Assembly (NCBI RefSeq): GCF_947498805.1
Contig: NZ_CANMLT010000007.1
Span: 124,001 to 188,000 of the forward strand
Direction of reading: 5' to 3'
Length of the DNA: 64,000 bases
From: an uncultured Tenacibaculum sp.
GTDB taxonomy: Bacteria; Bacteroidota; Bacteroidia; Flavobacteriales; Flavobacteriaceae
Of the stretch, positions 8,179-17,190 are shown in pieces. The notes beneath the pieces were generated by a model. That model had not been told where the DNA came from and searched no databases. It saw only the letters and a program-made list of their open reading frames with translations. Position 1 is the stretch's first letter. Each line of letters begins with the position of its first letter. The position numbers and the translations under genes are program-made.

Positions 8179-10663
8179 TTTATTATTGTTATTACTAATA
8201 ACAGTATCAACCTATGCTTTTCAACAGAATGAAATTACTGTGGTTGATGCAACAACAAATAAACCCATTTCAGATGTAGAAGTTTATACTAAATTGGGTA
8301 AATTTTTAGGAACCACCAATAGTAGTGGTAAAATTCAATTAACTGGTTTAAAATCAAATAAAGAATACCGCTTAGTCTTTTTTGAATATAATTATAAAAC
8401 ACATGAGGTTGATGTAATTACCAACGGTACAAATGTGGTAGTGAAGTTAAGTTTGTTAGACAATGTTTTGTCTGAAGTAATTTTAAATTACAAGAAAAAG
8501 CAAGCTTTTGGTTTAACAAAATTAAAGCCAGTTGAAGGAACACATATTTATGCAGGTAAAAAGTCAGAAGTTGTCTTAATTGATCAAGATATGGCTAATA
8601 AAGCAACTAATAATGCAAGACAAATTTATGCAAAAGTTGCTGGGTTAAATATTTACGACAATAATGATGGAGGATTACAGCTAAGTATTGGAGGAAGAGG
8701 ATTAGACCCAAATAGAACGGCCAATTTTAATACTCGTCAGAATGATTATGATATAAGTGCGGATGTTTTAGGGTATCCAGAAAGCTACTATACACCACCA
8801 ACTGAAGCTTTACAAAAGATTCAAGTTATTAGAGGGGCTGCTTCATTACAATACGGTACTCAATTTGGAGGATTGATTAATTTTGTAATGAAAAAACCTA
8901 ATCCGGAAAAAGAACTTGAAATAGTTTCAAGAAATACCATAGGTAGTTTTAATCTATTTACCAATTTTACAAGTGTAGGAGGAACTTCTAACAAACTAAG
9001 CTACTATGCCTATTATAACTACAAGCAAGGAGATAGTTTTAGACCAAATTCAGAATTTGACTCAAAAAATGCGTATGCACATGTAGGGTATCAATTTAAC
9101 GATAAAACAAAATTAGAACTGGAATATACACATTTAAACTATTTAGCGCAGCAGCCAGGTGGTTTATCTGATGTTCAATTTCTTCAAGATCCAACACAGA
9201 GTAATAGAAGTAGAAACTGGTTTGATGTTAATTGGAATTTGTTTAATCTAAAATTAGAACACCAATTCTCAGATAAGGTAAACGGTACCTTAAGTATATT
9301 TGGATTGGATGCATCTAGAAAAGCTATTGGTTTTAGAGGAATAGAGTCTATTACACAATCCGATGGAACTATATTATTGAATGAGAATTCGGATGTATTT
9401 ATAAATGATGATGTAGATGGATCAGGAAATTTTGATTTTGAAAGAGATTTATTGGTAGGAAACTTCCAAAACTTTGGAGCAGAAGCAAGAGTAATTACCA
9501 ACTATAATATCAAAGAACAAGAGTCTGTATTATTATTAGGAGCAAAATTTTACAAAGCAAAAAACAAATCTCAACAAGGACCAGGAAGTAAGGGTTCAGA
9601 TGCAGATTTTAATTTTTACACCAATGATTTTCCTTTGTATCCAAACCAAAACAAATTTGAATTCCCAAATTTAAATGTAGCACTGTTTGGAGAGAATATT
9701 TTTAATATTAATGATAAACTATCTATTACTCCAGGTTTTCGTTTAGAGTATATTAAAACAGAATCAAAAGGAGCATATTTAAGCAGACCAAGCATACAAG
9801 GTAGCAATCCAACGCCATTGTTTATTGCTGATAATAATGAAAAAGAAAGAACCTTTCTTTTGTTAGGAGTTGGAGTTAGTTATAAACCTACTCCTAGTAT
9901 TGAAACGTATTTTAATTTTTCACAAAATTATAGATCAGTTACTTTTTCTGATATTAGAACAATTAACCCATCATTTATTATTGATGAAAACATAAATGAT
10001 GAAAAGGGATATACCATAGATTTAGGAGTAAGAGGTTCTATTAAAAAACAAATATCATATGATGTAAATGTGTTTTCATTATTATATGATAATAGAATCG
10101 GACAAGTATATAGAGGAGATGCACCTTTTAGAGGAAAATGGGTAAGAGGAAATATAGGAAAAGCATCTATTTTTGGGTTAGAGTCATTAATTCAATGGAA
10201 TTTAAAGGAAACATTTTTTAAAGGAAATGACAACATTAAATTTGATGTGTTTACCAATTTAGCGCTTACCACTTCTGAATATTCAAGTAGTTTGAACTCG
10301 AGTGTAAATGGTAATAAAGTAGAATTTATTCCAGAAGTTAACTTTAAAACAGGAACCTCTTTTGGATACAAAAACTTAATTGCCTCTGTACAATATTCAT
10401 ATTTATCAGAACAATTTACAGACGCAACCAATTCGCCTTATAACCCTAATAATACGATTAGAGTAGATGGAGCTATTCCTTCATATGATATTTTAGACCT
10501 TTCCTTATCATATACTTTTTCAAAGAATATTAAGTTGGAAACAGGGGTGAATAACTTATTAGATAATAGCTATTTTACTCGTAGAGCAACAGGGTATCCA
10601 GGACCTGGAATTATACCGTCAGCTCCAAGGAGTTATTATGCGACTTTACAATTTAAGCTTTAG
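8156..10663 (+). CDS. TonB-dependent outer-membrane receptor, FecA-like
   Basis: This 835-aa receptor has a signal peptide (LLLLLITVSTYAFQ). A carboxypeptidase-regulatory-like domain (about 25-105) follows, common in Bacteroidetes receptors, then a TonB plug domain (about 130-245, with IQVIRGAASLQYGTQFGGLINF). A beta barrel runs to the C-terminus, ending in aromatic YYATLQFKL, as required for barrel insertion. Short plug features and the barrel motifs resemble ferric-citrate or siderophore receptors (FecA type). It would import a ferric chelate across the outer membrane using TonB energy. The start (ATG at 8156 or 8159) lies inside the HTTM gene. The ferric ABC importer downstream provides the matching inner-membrane step. 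Confidence 0.93.
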   Translation: MMKLKAYNLLLLLLITVSTYAFQQNEITVVDATTNKPISDVEVYTKLGKFLGTTNSSGKIQLTGLKSNKEYRLVFFEYNYKTHEVDVITNGTNVVVKLSLLDNVLSEVILNYKKKQAFGLTKLKPVEGTHIYAGKKSEVVLIDQDMANKATNNARQIYAKVAGLNIYDNNDGGLQLSIGGRGLDPNRTANFNTRQNDYDISADVLGYPESYYTPPTEALQKIQVIRGAASLQYGTQFGGLINFVMKKPNPEKELEIVSRNTIGSFNLFTNFTSVGGTSNKLSYYAYYNYKQGDSFRPNSEFDSKNAYAHVGYQFNDKTKLELEYTHLNYLAQQPGGLSDVQFLQDPTQSNRSRNWFDVNWNLFNLKLEHQFSDKVNGTLSIFGLDASRKAIGFRGIESITQSDGTILLNENSDVFINDDVDGSGNFDFERDLLVGNFQNFGAEARVITNYNIKEQESVLLLGAKFYKAKNKSQQGPGSKGSDADFNFYTNDFPLYPNQNKFEFPNLNVALFGENIFNINDKLSITPGFRLEYIKTESKGAYLSRPSIQGSNPTPLFIADNNEKERTFLLLGVGVSYKPTPSIETYFNFSQNYRSVTFSDIRTINPSFIIDENINDEKGYTIDLGVRGSIKKQISYDVNVFSLLYDNRIGQVYRGDAPFRGKWVRGNIGKASIFGLESLIQWNLKETFFKGNDNIKFDVFTNLALTTSEYSSSLNSSVNGNKVEFIPEVNFKTGTSFGYKNLIASVQYSYLSEQFTDATNSPYNPNNTIRVDGAIPSYDILDLSLSYTFSKNIKLETGVNNLLDNSYFTRRATGYPGPGIIPSAPRSYYATLQFKL

Positions 10664-10680
10664 AATTATTCGAAATAATT
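10664..10680. repeat. Palindrome between the TonB receptor and the ferric-binding protein gene
   Basis: AATTATT, CGA, AATAATT: 7-base arms directly after the receptor stop and 28 bases before the next start. It is too A+T-rich for a strong terminator. It could be an RNA-processing hairpin or a weak operator. Confidence 0.4.
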
Positions 10681-10707
10681 ATAGTAACAATTTAGAATTA
10701 AATAATC

Positions 10708-11742
10708 ATGAGAAAAATAATATCAGCATTCGTTTTATTAGTGGCATTTGCAGCTTGTAAAACAGAGCAAAAGAAAGAAGAGAAAAAGGAGGAGGTTGTT
10801 AATGTATATACACATCGTCATTATAAAGCAGACCAAGAATTGTTTGCACAGTTCGAAAAAGAAACTGGAATTAAAGTGAATGTGGTAAATGCTAAGGCAG
10901 ATGAGTTAATGCAAAAGATGACAACAGAAGGAGAATTATCTCCGGCAGATGTCTTAATCACTGTGGATGCAGGTCGTTTAGTTAGAGCTAAGAAGAAAGG
11001 ATTGTTACAATCGGCAACTTCTGAGTTTTTAGATAAAACGATTCCTACACATTTAAAAGATGTTGATAATAATTGGTTCGCATTAACTAAAAGAGCAAGA
11101 GTAGTTGTATACAATCCAGAAAAAGTAAAATTAGAGGACTTGTCTACTTATGAAGCGTTAACTGAAGATAAATGGAAGAATAAAATATTAATTCGTTCTT
11201 CAGGGAATATATATAACCAATCATTGTTAGCTTCTATTATAGCAAATAATGGAGAAGAAAAAGCTACTGAATGGGCAAAAGGAATGGTTGCCAATATGGC
11301 ACGTTCTCCAAAAGGAAATGATAGAGATCAAGTGAAAGCTGTGGTAGCTGGGGAAGGAGATGTAGCAGTTGTAAACACTTATTATATTGGGAAGTTAGTA
11401 AACTCTAAAAACCCTGAAGAGGTAAAAGCAGGAGAAGGAGTAAAAATATTCTTTCCTAACCAAGAAGATAGAGGAACACACATTAATGTAAGTGGAGCCG
11501 GAGTAGCTAAATATGCACCAAATAAAGAAAATGCTATTAAGTTTATTGAGTTTTTAGCAAGCAAAAAAGCGCAAGAGGTTTTTGCAAAAGCTAATTATGA
11601 ATATCCTGTAAATAAAGAAGTTGAACCATCTGATTTATTAAAGTCATGGGGAGATTTTAAAGAAGATACCTTATCATTAACTAAGCTGGGAGAAAACAAT
11701 AAAAATGCAGTATTAGTTTTTGATAAAGCAGCATGGAAATAA
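10708..11742 (+). CDS. Ferric-iron ABC transporter substrate-binding lipoprotein (FbpA/FutA type)
   Basis: This 344-aa protein has a lipoprotein signal (Cys17 in AFAAC) and a Lys/Glu-rich linker. The body is a type-2 periplasmic binding fold beginning VVNVYTHRHYKADQELFAQF. The family's iron-binding tyrosines are represented by the YTHRHY segment near the N-terminus and the tandem Tyr in VVNTYYIGKLV; PDB members use such Tyr pairs to bind bare Fe(III). SPADVLITVDAGRL and SGAGVAKYAPNKENAIKFIEFL are further family motifs. In this phylum the protein is probably anchored to a membrane rather than free. Permease and ATPase genes follow directly, completing the importer. Confidence 0.92.
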   Translation: MRKIISAFVLLVAFAACKTEQKKEEKKEEVVNVYTHRHYKADQELFAQFEKETGIKVNVVNAKADELMQKMTTEGELSPADVLITVDAGRLVRAKKKGLLQSATSEFLDKTIPTHLKDVDNNWFALTKRARVVVYNPEKVKLEDLSTYEALTEDKWKNKILIRSSGNIYNQSLLASIIANNGEEKATEWAKGMVANMARSPKGNDRDQVKAVVAGEGDVAVVNTYYIGKLVNSKNPEEVKAGEGVKIFFPNQEDRGTHINVSGAGVAKYAPNKENAIKFIEFLASKKAQEVFAKANYEYPVNKEVEPSDLLKSWGDFKEDTLSLTKLGENNKNAVLVFDKAAWK

Positions 11743-11779
11743 TCAATATCTTTGTAATCCATTAATGTATGGAACTTAA

Positions 11780-13396
11780 GTGATAAAGTATATACAAAAC
11801 ATACAAAGAGATACAAATAAATGGTCAATATTTTTATTGACCATTGTTTTGTTTATAGCCATACCCATTGTAACGATTTTTATCAATTTGTTTTATGGAC
11901 CAGGGGAAACTTGGAGTCATCTAGTTACTACCTTATTACCGAATTACATTCAAAACTCTGTTTTGTTAATTGTAGGCACAAGTATTTTAACATTAGTATT
12001 TGGCATCTCTTCTGCTTGGATTGTATCTCGCTATCATATTCCTTTTCAAAAACAATTAGAGTGGTTGTTAATACTTCCATTGGCAATTCCTTCTTATATC
12101 ACTGCATATGCTTATGCAGGAGTTTTTGATTATGGAGGTGTTATAGAAAAACTATTTCATTTAAAGATTGATGTAATGAATCATTTCGGATTGATTTTCG
12201 TGCTAAGTGTATCATTATATCCTTATGTATATGTAGCTTCAAGAGCGTTCTTTTTAAATCAATCAAGTAGTATTATAGAAGCTTCAAAATTACTTGGAGC
12301 GGGTGAAAGAAGAACTTTTTTTAAACTGATTTTACCTTTAGCAAGACCTGCTTTTGTAGGAGGTTTAATTCTGGTTTTAATGGAGGTGTTAAACGATTAT
12401 GGAGCAGCAAAATATTACGGAATTAATACGTTTACCACAGGTATATTTAGAGCATGGTTTTCTTTGGAAGAACCAGAAACTGCTATTTATTTATCGGCAA
12501 TCTTAGTAGGGATTATATTTCTATTAATTATGGTTGAAAAATGGCAAAGAAGAAGAATCGGTTATTTCAACGCAATAAAAAACCATAAAAAAGTTCAAAA
12601 GGAAAACTTATCCAAAGGATTGAAAATACTTTTTTTAAGTATCGTTTGCTTTCCAGTATTTTTCGGATTTGTATTGCCTGTTTTACAATTGGTGTATTGG
12701 GCATTTTTAACCTATTCGGAAGTGTTTACAACAGATTTTTTAATTGTATCTCTTCAAAGTTTAGGAATAGCAACTTTATCGGCACTATTAACCGTGCTTT
12801 TTGCTTTACTACTGATCTTTTTATCTAAATGGAATCGATTATCAATTATAAAATCAATAGCAAAAATTGGGGTACTTGGATATGCAATACCTGGAGCAGT
12901 AATTGCTGTAGGAGTTTTAATTCCTACTTTATTTATTGATAAATGGCTGGTGTTATTTTTTAGAGATGTATTTGATAGTAAAATAGGGTTTATTATTAAT
13001 GGAACCATTTTGGCGTTACTGTATGCATACATTGTAAGATATATGGCGGTGGCGTACAATCCTATTGAAGCAAGTTCTTTAAAGTTTGGAAAGAGTTTGT
13101 CTGAAGCATCAAAAACATTAGGAAAAGGAAACATACAAACCTTTTTTAAAATTGAATTTCCTTTATTAAAAACAGCTATTTTAAGTGCGTTTATATTGGT
13201 GTTTGTAGATGTAATGAAAGAATTACCGCTAACATTAATTTTAAAACCATATCATATAAATACATTGGCAGTTAAGGCATATGAGTACGCAAGTGATGAA
13301 TTAATAGCCGAAGCGGCGTTGCCATCATTATTTATTATCTTAACAGGGGTAATACCAGTATTATTTTTAAACCGATTAATTTCTAAAGAAAACTAA
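11780..13396 (+). CDS. Ferric-iron ABC transporter permease (FbpB type, fused two-half)
   Basis: This 538-aa inner-membrane protein has about twelve helices in two homologous halves. Each half carries an EAA loop that docks the ATPase: EASKLLGAGERRTFFKLILP and EASKTLGKGNIQTFFKIEFP. This duplicated arrangement is typical of FbpB. The start is a GTG at 11780 placed directly after an in-frame TAA, so no longer N-terminus is possible. The stop overlaps the ATG of the ATPase gene by one base (TAATG), showing tight coupling. It would move Fe(III) delivered by the upstream lipoprotein into the cytoplasm. Confidence 0.94.
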   Translation: MIKYIQNIQRDTNKWSIFLLTIVLFIAIPIVTIFINLFYGPGETWSHLVTTLLPNYIQNSVLLIVGTSILTLVFGISSAWIVSRYHIPFQKQLEWLLILPLAIPSYITAYAYAGVFDYGGVIEKLFHLKIDVMNHFGLIFVLSVSLYPYVYVASRAFFLNQSSSIIEASKLLGAGERRTFFKLILPLARPAFVGGLILVLMEVLNDYGAAKYYGINTFTTGIFRAWFSLEEPETAIYLSAILVGIIFLLIMVEKWQRRRIGYFNAIKNHKKVQKENLSKGLKILFLSIVCFPVFFGFVLPVLQLVYWAFLTYSEVFTTDFLIVSLQSLGIATLSALLTVLFALLLIFLSKWNRLSIIKSIAKIGVLGYAIPGAVIAVGVLIPTLFIDKWLVLFFRDVFDSKIGFIINGTILALLYAYIVRYMAVAYNPIEASSLKFGKSLSEASKTLGKGNIQTFFKIEFPLLKTAILSAFILVFVDVMKELPLTLILKPYHINTLAVKAYEYASDELIAEAALPSLFIILTGVIPVLFLNRLISKEN

Positions 13397-14121
13397 TGCA
13401 AACAAGATTATTAGAAATACAAAATATCTACAAAAGATTTAATAAGGGAGAAGTCGTTGCTTTAAATAATGTTTCTTTAGGTTTAGAAAAAGGAAAAATA
13501 TTAGCCATCGTAGGAGAGAGCGGAAGTGGAAAAACAACCTTAATCCGATTAATTACGGGATTAGAAGTGCTTGATGAAGGAAAAATTATATTGAATGATA
13601 AGGTGGTATCTTCAAACCAAATATTTATAGCGCCACAGCATCGAAATGTTGGTATGGTTTTTCAAGATTATGCTTTATTTCCGCATTTAACTATTTTTAA
13701 GAATATTGCTTATGGTATTTCTAAACATCCCAATAAGAAAGAAAGAGTTAAAGAGGTTTTAGAATTGGTTGGTTTAACGGGTATGGAAAAAAGGTATCCT
13801 CATGAACTATCGGGAGGACAACAGCAACGAGTTGCATTGGCAAGAGCCATTGCTCCAAATCCAGAATTGCTAATCTTAGATGAACCTTTTAGTAATCTAG
13901 ATGTGATTTTAAGAAATCAATTAAGACAAGATATTGTAAGCATTTTAAAACAAACCAATACCACGGCTATTTTTGTGACACATGATATTAAGGATGCCTT
14001 AGAAGTATCTGATGAAATTTTAGTCTTACAAAATGGAAACGTATCGCAACAAGGAAATACACAAGAAGTGTATAAGAATCCTAAAGGAGCTTATGTAGAA
14101 CTGTTATTTGAGAATGTATAA
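13396..14121 (+). CDS. Ferric-iron ABC transporter ATP-binding protein (FbpC type, short form)
   Basis: This 241-aa ATPase has all the core motifs: Walker A GESGSGKTT (40-48), Q-loop VFQDYALFP, signature LSGGQQQRVALARAIAP, Walker B LLILDEPF, D-loop and the switch His in FVTHD. It ends soon after the nucleotide-binding domain. Canonical FbpC proteins run to about 350 aa with a C-terminal regulatory (TOBE-like) domain that is absent here. It energises the permease encoded immediately upstream. It is the last gene of the iron operon. Confidence 0.94.
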   Translation: MQTRLLEIQNIYKRFNKGEVVALNNVSLGLEKGKILAIVGESGSGKTTLIRLITGLEVLDEGKIILNDKVVSSNQIFIAPQHRNVGMVFQDYALFPHLTIFKNIAYGISKHPNKKERVKEVLELVGLTGMEKRYPHELSGGQQQRVALARAIAPNPELLILDEPFSNLDVILRNQLRQDIVSILKQTNTTAIFVTHDIKDALEVSDEILVLQNGNVSQQGNTQEVYKNPKGAYVELLFENV

Positions 14122-14136
14122 TGAAATTTTTATTGT

Positions 14137-14166
14137 GTCTTTAGATTCAGAGGCTTAAGTTTTTTT
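14137..14166 (+). terminator. Weak terminator after the iron operon
   Basis: GTCTTT and AGAGGC can pair (with two G-T pairs) around AGATTC, followed at 14160 by seven Ts. It is placed 16 bases after the ATPase stop. The stem is short, so confidence is low. Confidence 0.4.
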
Positions 14167-14226
14167 AGAGAAGATATTTTTAGGAACTTCTATCATTTTC
14201 TTTTTTCTTTCATTTTTTATTGTAAA

Positions 14227-14250
14227 TTTAGTTTGTCTAACTAAACTAAA
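14227..14250. promoter_or_regulatory. Inverted repeat just upstream of the 161-aa protein gene
   Basis: TTTAGTTT and AAACTAAA are perfect 8-base arms around GTCTAACT, ending 9 bases before the ATG at 14260. It overlaps the zone where the promoter or ribosome-binding region should lie, so it may be an operator or a leader hairpin. Confidence 0.45.
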
Positions 14251-14259
14251 TATACAACT

Positions 14260-14745
14260 ATGGGGAACCCAGTGACCGTTAATGGAGTAACATTAACATT
14301 AAAAGATTTTAGAAAATTTGATACTAACATTGATGCGGCTAACAAACCTACAGGGCCGTTAATAAATATGTCTGGTGCTGAAGGAGGTAATGATACTCCT
14401 TATACCGTAACTGTACTAGCTTATTTACCTGATAACCCTTTAAATCCATTAGAAAACACTAGTGGGTTGCAATTACAAGGAAATCAAATATATCTAAATT
14501 ATTATGGTATCAATCCAGTGAAAGTTTTAAATAAGCAAGGAGGATCTGATACCTTACAAGGAAGAGAATTTCGTGTAGAGTTTAACTGTGAAGAAGAAGC
14601 GAGTCTTTTTGATTTATACTATATCCAATTTACTTATCAAGTAATATCGGGAGCTTCTGCAGATGTAATTTGGGTTCGAGATCAAAATGATGATCCAGAA
14701 ACAGATAGAGGGACTGTAACAACACCGATGGAGGATGAAGATTAA
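14260..14745 (+). CDS. Hypothetical soluble protein (161 aa)
   Basis: I do not recognise this protein. It lacks a signal peptide and membrane segments. It looks like a compact beta-rich domain (alternating strands such as YTVTVLAYLPDN, IYLNYYGIN, YIQFTYQVISG) with an acidic tail (DDPETDRG and MEDED at the end). Its only Cys is in EFNCEEEAS. The sensor kinase gene begins inside its last codons (14735), so it is co-expressed with the kinase and its regulator. It could be a ligand or effector of that pathway, but nothing in the sequence proves this. The DUF1842-type protein at 19155-19559 is also small, soluble and beta-rich, which may be coincidence. Confidence 0.75.
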   Translation: MGNPVTVNGVTLTLKDFRKFDTNIDAANKPTGPLINMSGAEGGNDTPYTVTVLAYLPDNPLNPLENTSGLQLQGNQIYLNYYGINPVKVLNKQGGSDTLQGREFRVEFNCEEEASLFDLYYIQFTYQVISGASADVIWVRDQNDDPETDRGTVTTPMEDED

Positions 14746-16435
14746 TTTCTTTTTGTGTTTAACATTACTATTGTCTTGTAATTTATTTTCACAAGAAGAT
14801 GATGTTGGATTACTAGAAGTTAATTCTATAGAAATTTCAAAGAAGAATAGAAGTTTTCAGAGGGTGCATACCTTTTTCAAGAACAAAGAATATGACTCTT
14901 GTTATGTATATAGCGTAAAAGCTTTAAATGAGGCTAAAAGTGTTGAAGAAGTTGAGATTTTAAACTATTACCAAGGTATAAGTGCCCTAAAGAAAAATTT
15001 ACTCAAAAAAAGTTTAATAAATATTAAGTCTATACGTGAAGATGGTCCGTTTTCTAGCTTGCGAAAGATTAAACTAGGGCTTGTATATTTAAAGTTAAAG
15101 GAGTTTGATAAGTCTCTTAAGCATTATTTAGATTGGGAAAACAATGATAAGCAAAGAACTAGGAATAATTACAAAAGAAATGCGTTTCACAATATAGGTT
15201 TATGCTATATTCATAAAAGAAACTATAAAAAATCTAAAGAGTATTTTAATAAATCTTTGAAGCTAATAGAGCCTGAAGATACTGTTAGGATAATCATAAC
15301 TAAAATGGATTTAGCCAATGTCTATTATAATCAATATTTAGATGATGATGCGATTCCTTTGTTCCAAGAAGCCTATGATTTAGCAAAGTCATTTAAAGAT
15401 GTTAAATTGAAACAAAACTCTTCCTTAAACATGGCGGTGGTAGAACGTAACCGTAAACGCTATAAAGAGAGTGTTGGGTATTATCGAGAGTTTATTAAGT
15501 GGAAAGATTCACTTTGGAATCGTGATAAAATATGGGAGCTTACCGAAAAAGATAAGCAATTAGCAGTAGCTCAAAAAGAAAGTGAGATTGCTTTACAAGA
15601 CGAGAAAATTAAAAGACAGAGGGTAGTGCAACATAGTTTAATTGCAGGAGCTTCTGGATTACTAATTTTCTTAGGATTTCTGGGTTTTTTATATAAGAAA
15701 TTAAAGAAACAAAATGTGTTAATTACTCAACAAAAAGAAGACCTAAATATTGCCAATAAAACTAAGAATTACCTGTTCTCAGTGGTTTCTCATGATTTAC
15801 GTTCACCAATGAATACCATTCAATATCAACATGAACAATTAAAAAAGCATATTGATGGTAATGATATAGTCGGAATTAAAGAAGCGAATAACACGGCTAT
15901 TGCTGTAACAAAAAGTACCAGTCACTTATTAAATAATGTATTGCATTGGTCTTTGGAGCAAAGCAACCAGTTATTGTTCAATCAAGGTGAGCATGCCTTA
16001 AAACCTTTGATAGAACATATATTATTTGATTATGGTACCTTAATGGAAGCTAAAGAAATAACTATTAGTAGTGAAGTAGAAAATCAATTGGTAAAAATAG
16101 ATAAGGAGTCAATTAAAATTGTAGTACGTAACTTAATAGATAATGCTATTAAGTATATGGATGGAAAAGGGGGGATAAAAATAAGTGCCGGAAAAGAATC
16201 GGAAGAATTTTCGTATATTAAAATCCAAGATACGGGTATCGGGATATCTAAAGAGCAATTGAAAAAAATTAATGCACTTACCGATTTATCTATTGATAAA
16301 ATAGATCGATCAGAAGGGGTAGGGCTAGGATTAATTTTATGTCAAACGCTTATTAAGAAGAATAACGGAGTATTAACTTTTGATAGTGAATTAGGAAAAG
16401 GAACTACCGTGAAAATATTATTACAAACAGTATAA
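14735..16435 (+). CDS. TPR-containing sensor histidine kinase (HisKA)
   Basis: This 566-aa protein has a short signal-like helix (NFFLCLTLLLSCNLFS in style), TPR-like helical repeats (about 35-265, with AFHNIGLCYIHKRNYKKSKEYF) and a short coiled coil. A membrane helix (about 300-320, LLIFLGFLGFLY) leads to the kinase core. The phosphoacceptor is His353 in SVVSHDLRSPMN. The ATPase domain has the N box VVRNLIDNAIKY, G1 DTGIGISKEQ and G2 GVGLGLILC. The TPR part would lie in the periplasm. It overlaps the small protein upstream and precedes a LytTR regulator by 11 bases, so the three form one signalling unit. Pairing a HisKA kinase with a LytTR regulator is less usual than a LytS-type kinase. Confidence 0.92.
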   Translation: MKINFFLCLTLLLSCNLFSQEDDVGLLEVNSIEISKKNRSFQRVHTFFKNKEYDSCYVYSVKALNEAKSVEEVEILNYYQGISALKKNLLKKSLINIKSIREDGPFSSLRKIKLGLVYLKLKEFDKSLKHYLDWENNDKQRTRNNYKRNAFHNIGLCYIHKRNYKKSKEYFNKSLKLIEPEDTVRIIITKMDLANVYYNQYLDDDAIPLFQEAYDLAKSFKDVKLKQNSSLNMAVVERNRKRYKESVGYYREFIKWKDSLWNRDKIWELTEKDKQLAVAQKESEIALQDEKIKRQRVVQHSLIAGASGLLIFLGFLGFLYKKLKKQNVLITQQKEDLNIANKTKNYLFSVVSHDLRSPMNTIQYQHEQLKKHIDGNDIVGIKEANNTAIAVTKSTSHLLNNVLHWSLEQSNQLLFNQGEHALKPLIEHILFDYGTLMEAKEITISSEVENQLVKIDKESIKIVVRNLIDNAIKYMDGKGGIKISAGKESEEFSYIKIQDTGIGISKEQLKKINALTDLSIDKIDRSEGVGLGLILCQTLIKKNNGVLTFDSELGKGTTVKILLQTV

Positions 16436-16446
16436 TTTATCTCCCA

Positions 16447-17190
16447 ATGAATGCATTGCGATTATTATTATTAGAAGATTTAGATAGAGAAGCAAATGAG
16501 CTCATATCATTTTTAGAAGAGAATACCTATGAAGTTGTTAGGGTAAGAAATATTGTTGAAGCTGAAAAGGAAATTAAAAATCGTTTTTTTGATGTTGTAA
16601 TTCTAGATATTATGATTGATGGAAAACCTGAAGGAATTGAATTAGCGAAGCGCATGAATAAGGAGGGAGTAGAACTTCCGTTTTTGTTTTTAACAAGTAT
16701 GCAAAGTAGAGTAATATTTGATGAAGCAAAGTTGACAAACCCTATGGTTTATTTATTGAAACCTTATAACAAATTAGAGTTGTTGTACTCTTTAGAATTA
16801 GCAATTGAGTCATGTTACGAACAATCAAATAGTATCAGTTTTAACGATGAGAGTGCTGTTATAAGTCCGTCTTATTTGTTTATTAAAAAAGGAAGAAGTG
16901 TAGCTAAAGTAGATGTGACTTCTATAAACTATATAGAAGTAAAAGAAAAATACTGCAGTCTACACTGTAATGAAGGAAGGTATTTGATTAAGTTATCCTT
17001 AGTGAAATTGAAGGAAATGCTTTCCAATCCAAATTTTAAACAAGTTCATAGAAATTATTTAGTCAATCTTAAAAAGATCAAAGAGATCTATTTTGAAGAC
17101 AACTTAATTATTCTAGAAAATACAGAAAAAGTTCCTTTTAGCGAGCGTTATAAAAATGCTTTTATAAAAGATAACACAATATTTAGATAA
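16447..17190 (+). CDS. LytTR-family DNA-binding response regulator
   Basis: This 247-aa protein has a receiver domain (1-125) with acidic pocket ED at residues 10-11, phosphoacceptor Asp54 in VVILDIMID, the switch Thr in FLTSMQ and Lys in LLKPYN. The C-terminal LytTR DNA-binding domain (about 145-245) shows INYIEVKEKYCSLHC, FKQVHRNYLVNLKKI and VPFSERYKNAF. It would be phosphorylated by the adjacent kinase and bind direct repeats upstream of target genes. Its stop overlaps the 3' end of the convergent 89-aa gene by 8 bases, and its terminator appears to lie inside that gene (17211-17257). Confidence 0.94.
   Translation: MNALRLLLLEDLDREANELISFLEENTYEVVRVRNIVEAEKEIKNRFFDVVILDIMIDGKPEGIELAKRMNKEGVELPFLFLTSMQSRVIFDEAKLTNPMVYLLKPYNKLELLYSLELAIESCYEQSNSISFNDESAVISPSYLFIKKGRSVAKVDVTSINYIEVKEKYCSLHCNEGRYLIKLSLVKLKEMLSNPNFKQVHRNYLVNLKKIKEIYFEDNLIILENTEKVPFSERYKNAFIKDNTIFR

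Noticed and set aside
11821..12129. Overlapping 102-codon plus-strand frame in the permease gene
   Set aside because: The permease frame is complete with EAA loops; the other frame has a Cys-rich, non-protein-like sequence.
14735..17190. A LuxR- or OmpR-type regulator for the HisKA kinase
   Set aside because: The regulator's C-terminal half clearly shows the LytTR pattern (HRNYLVNL), not a helix-turn-helix of those types.
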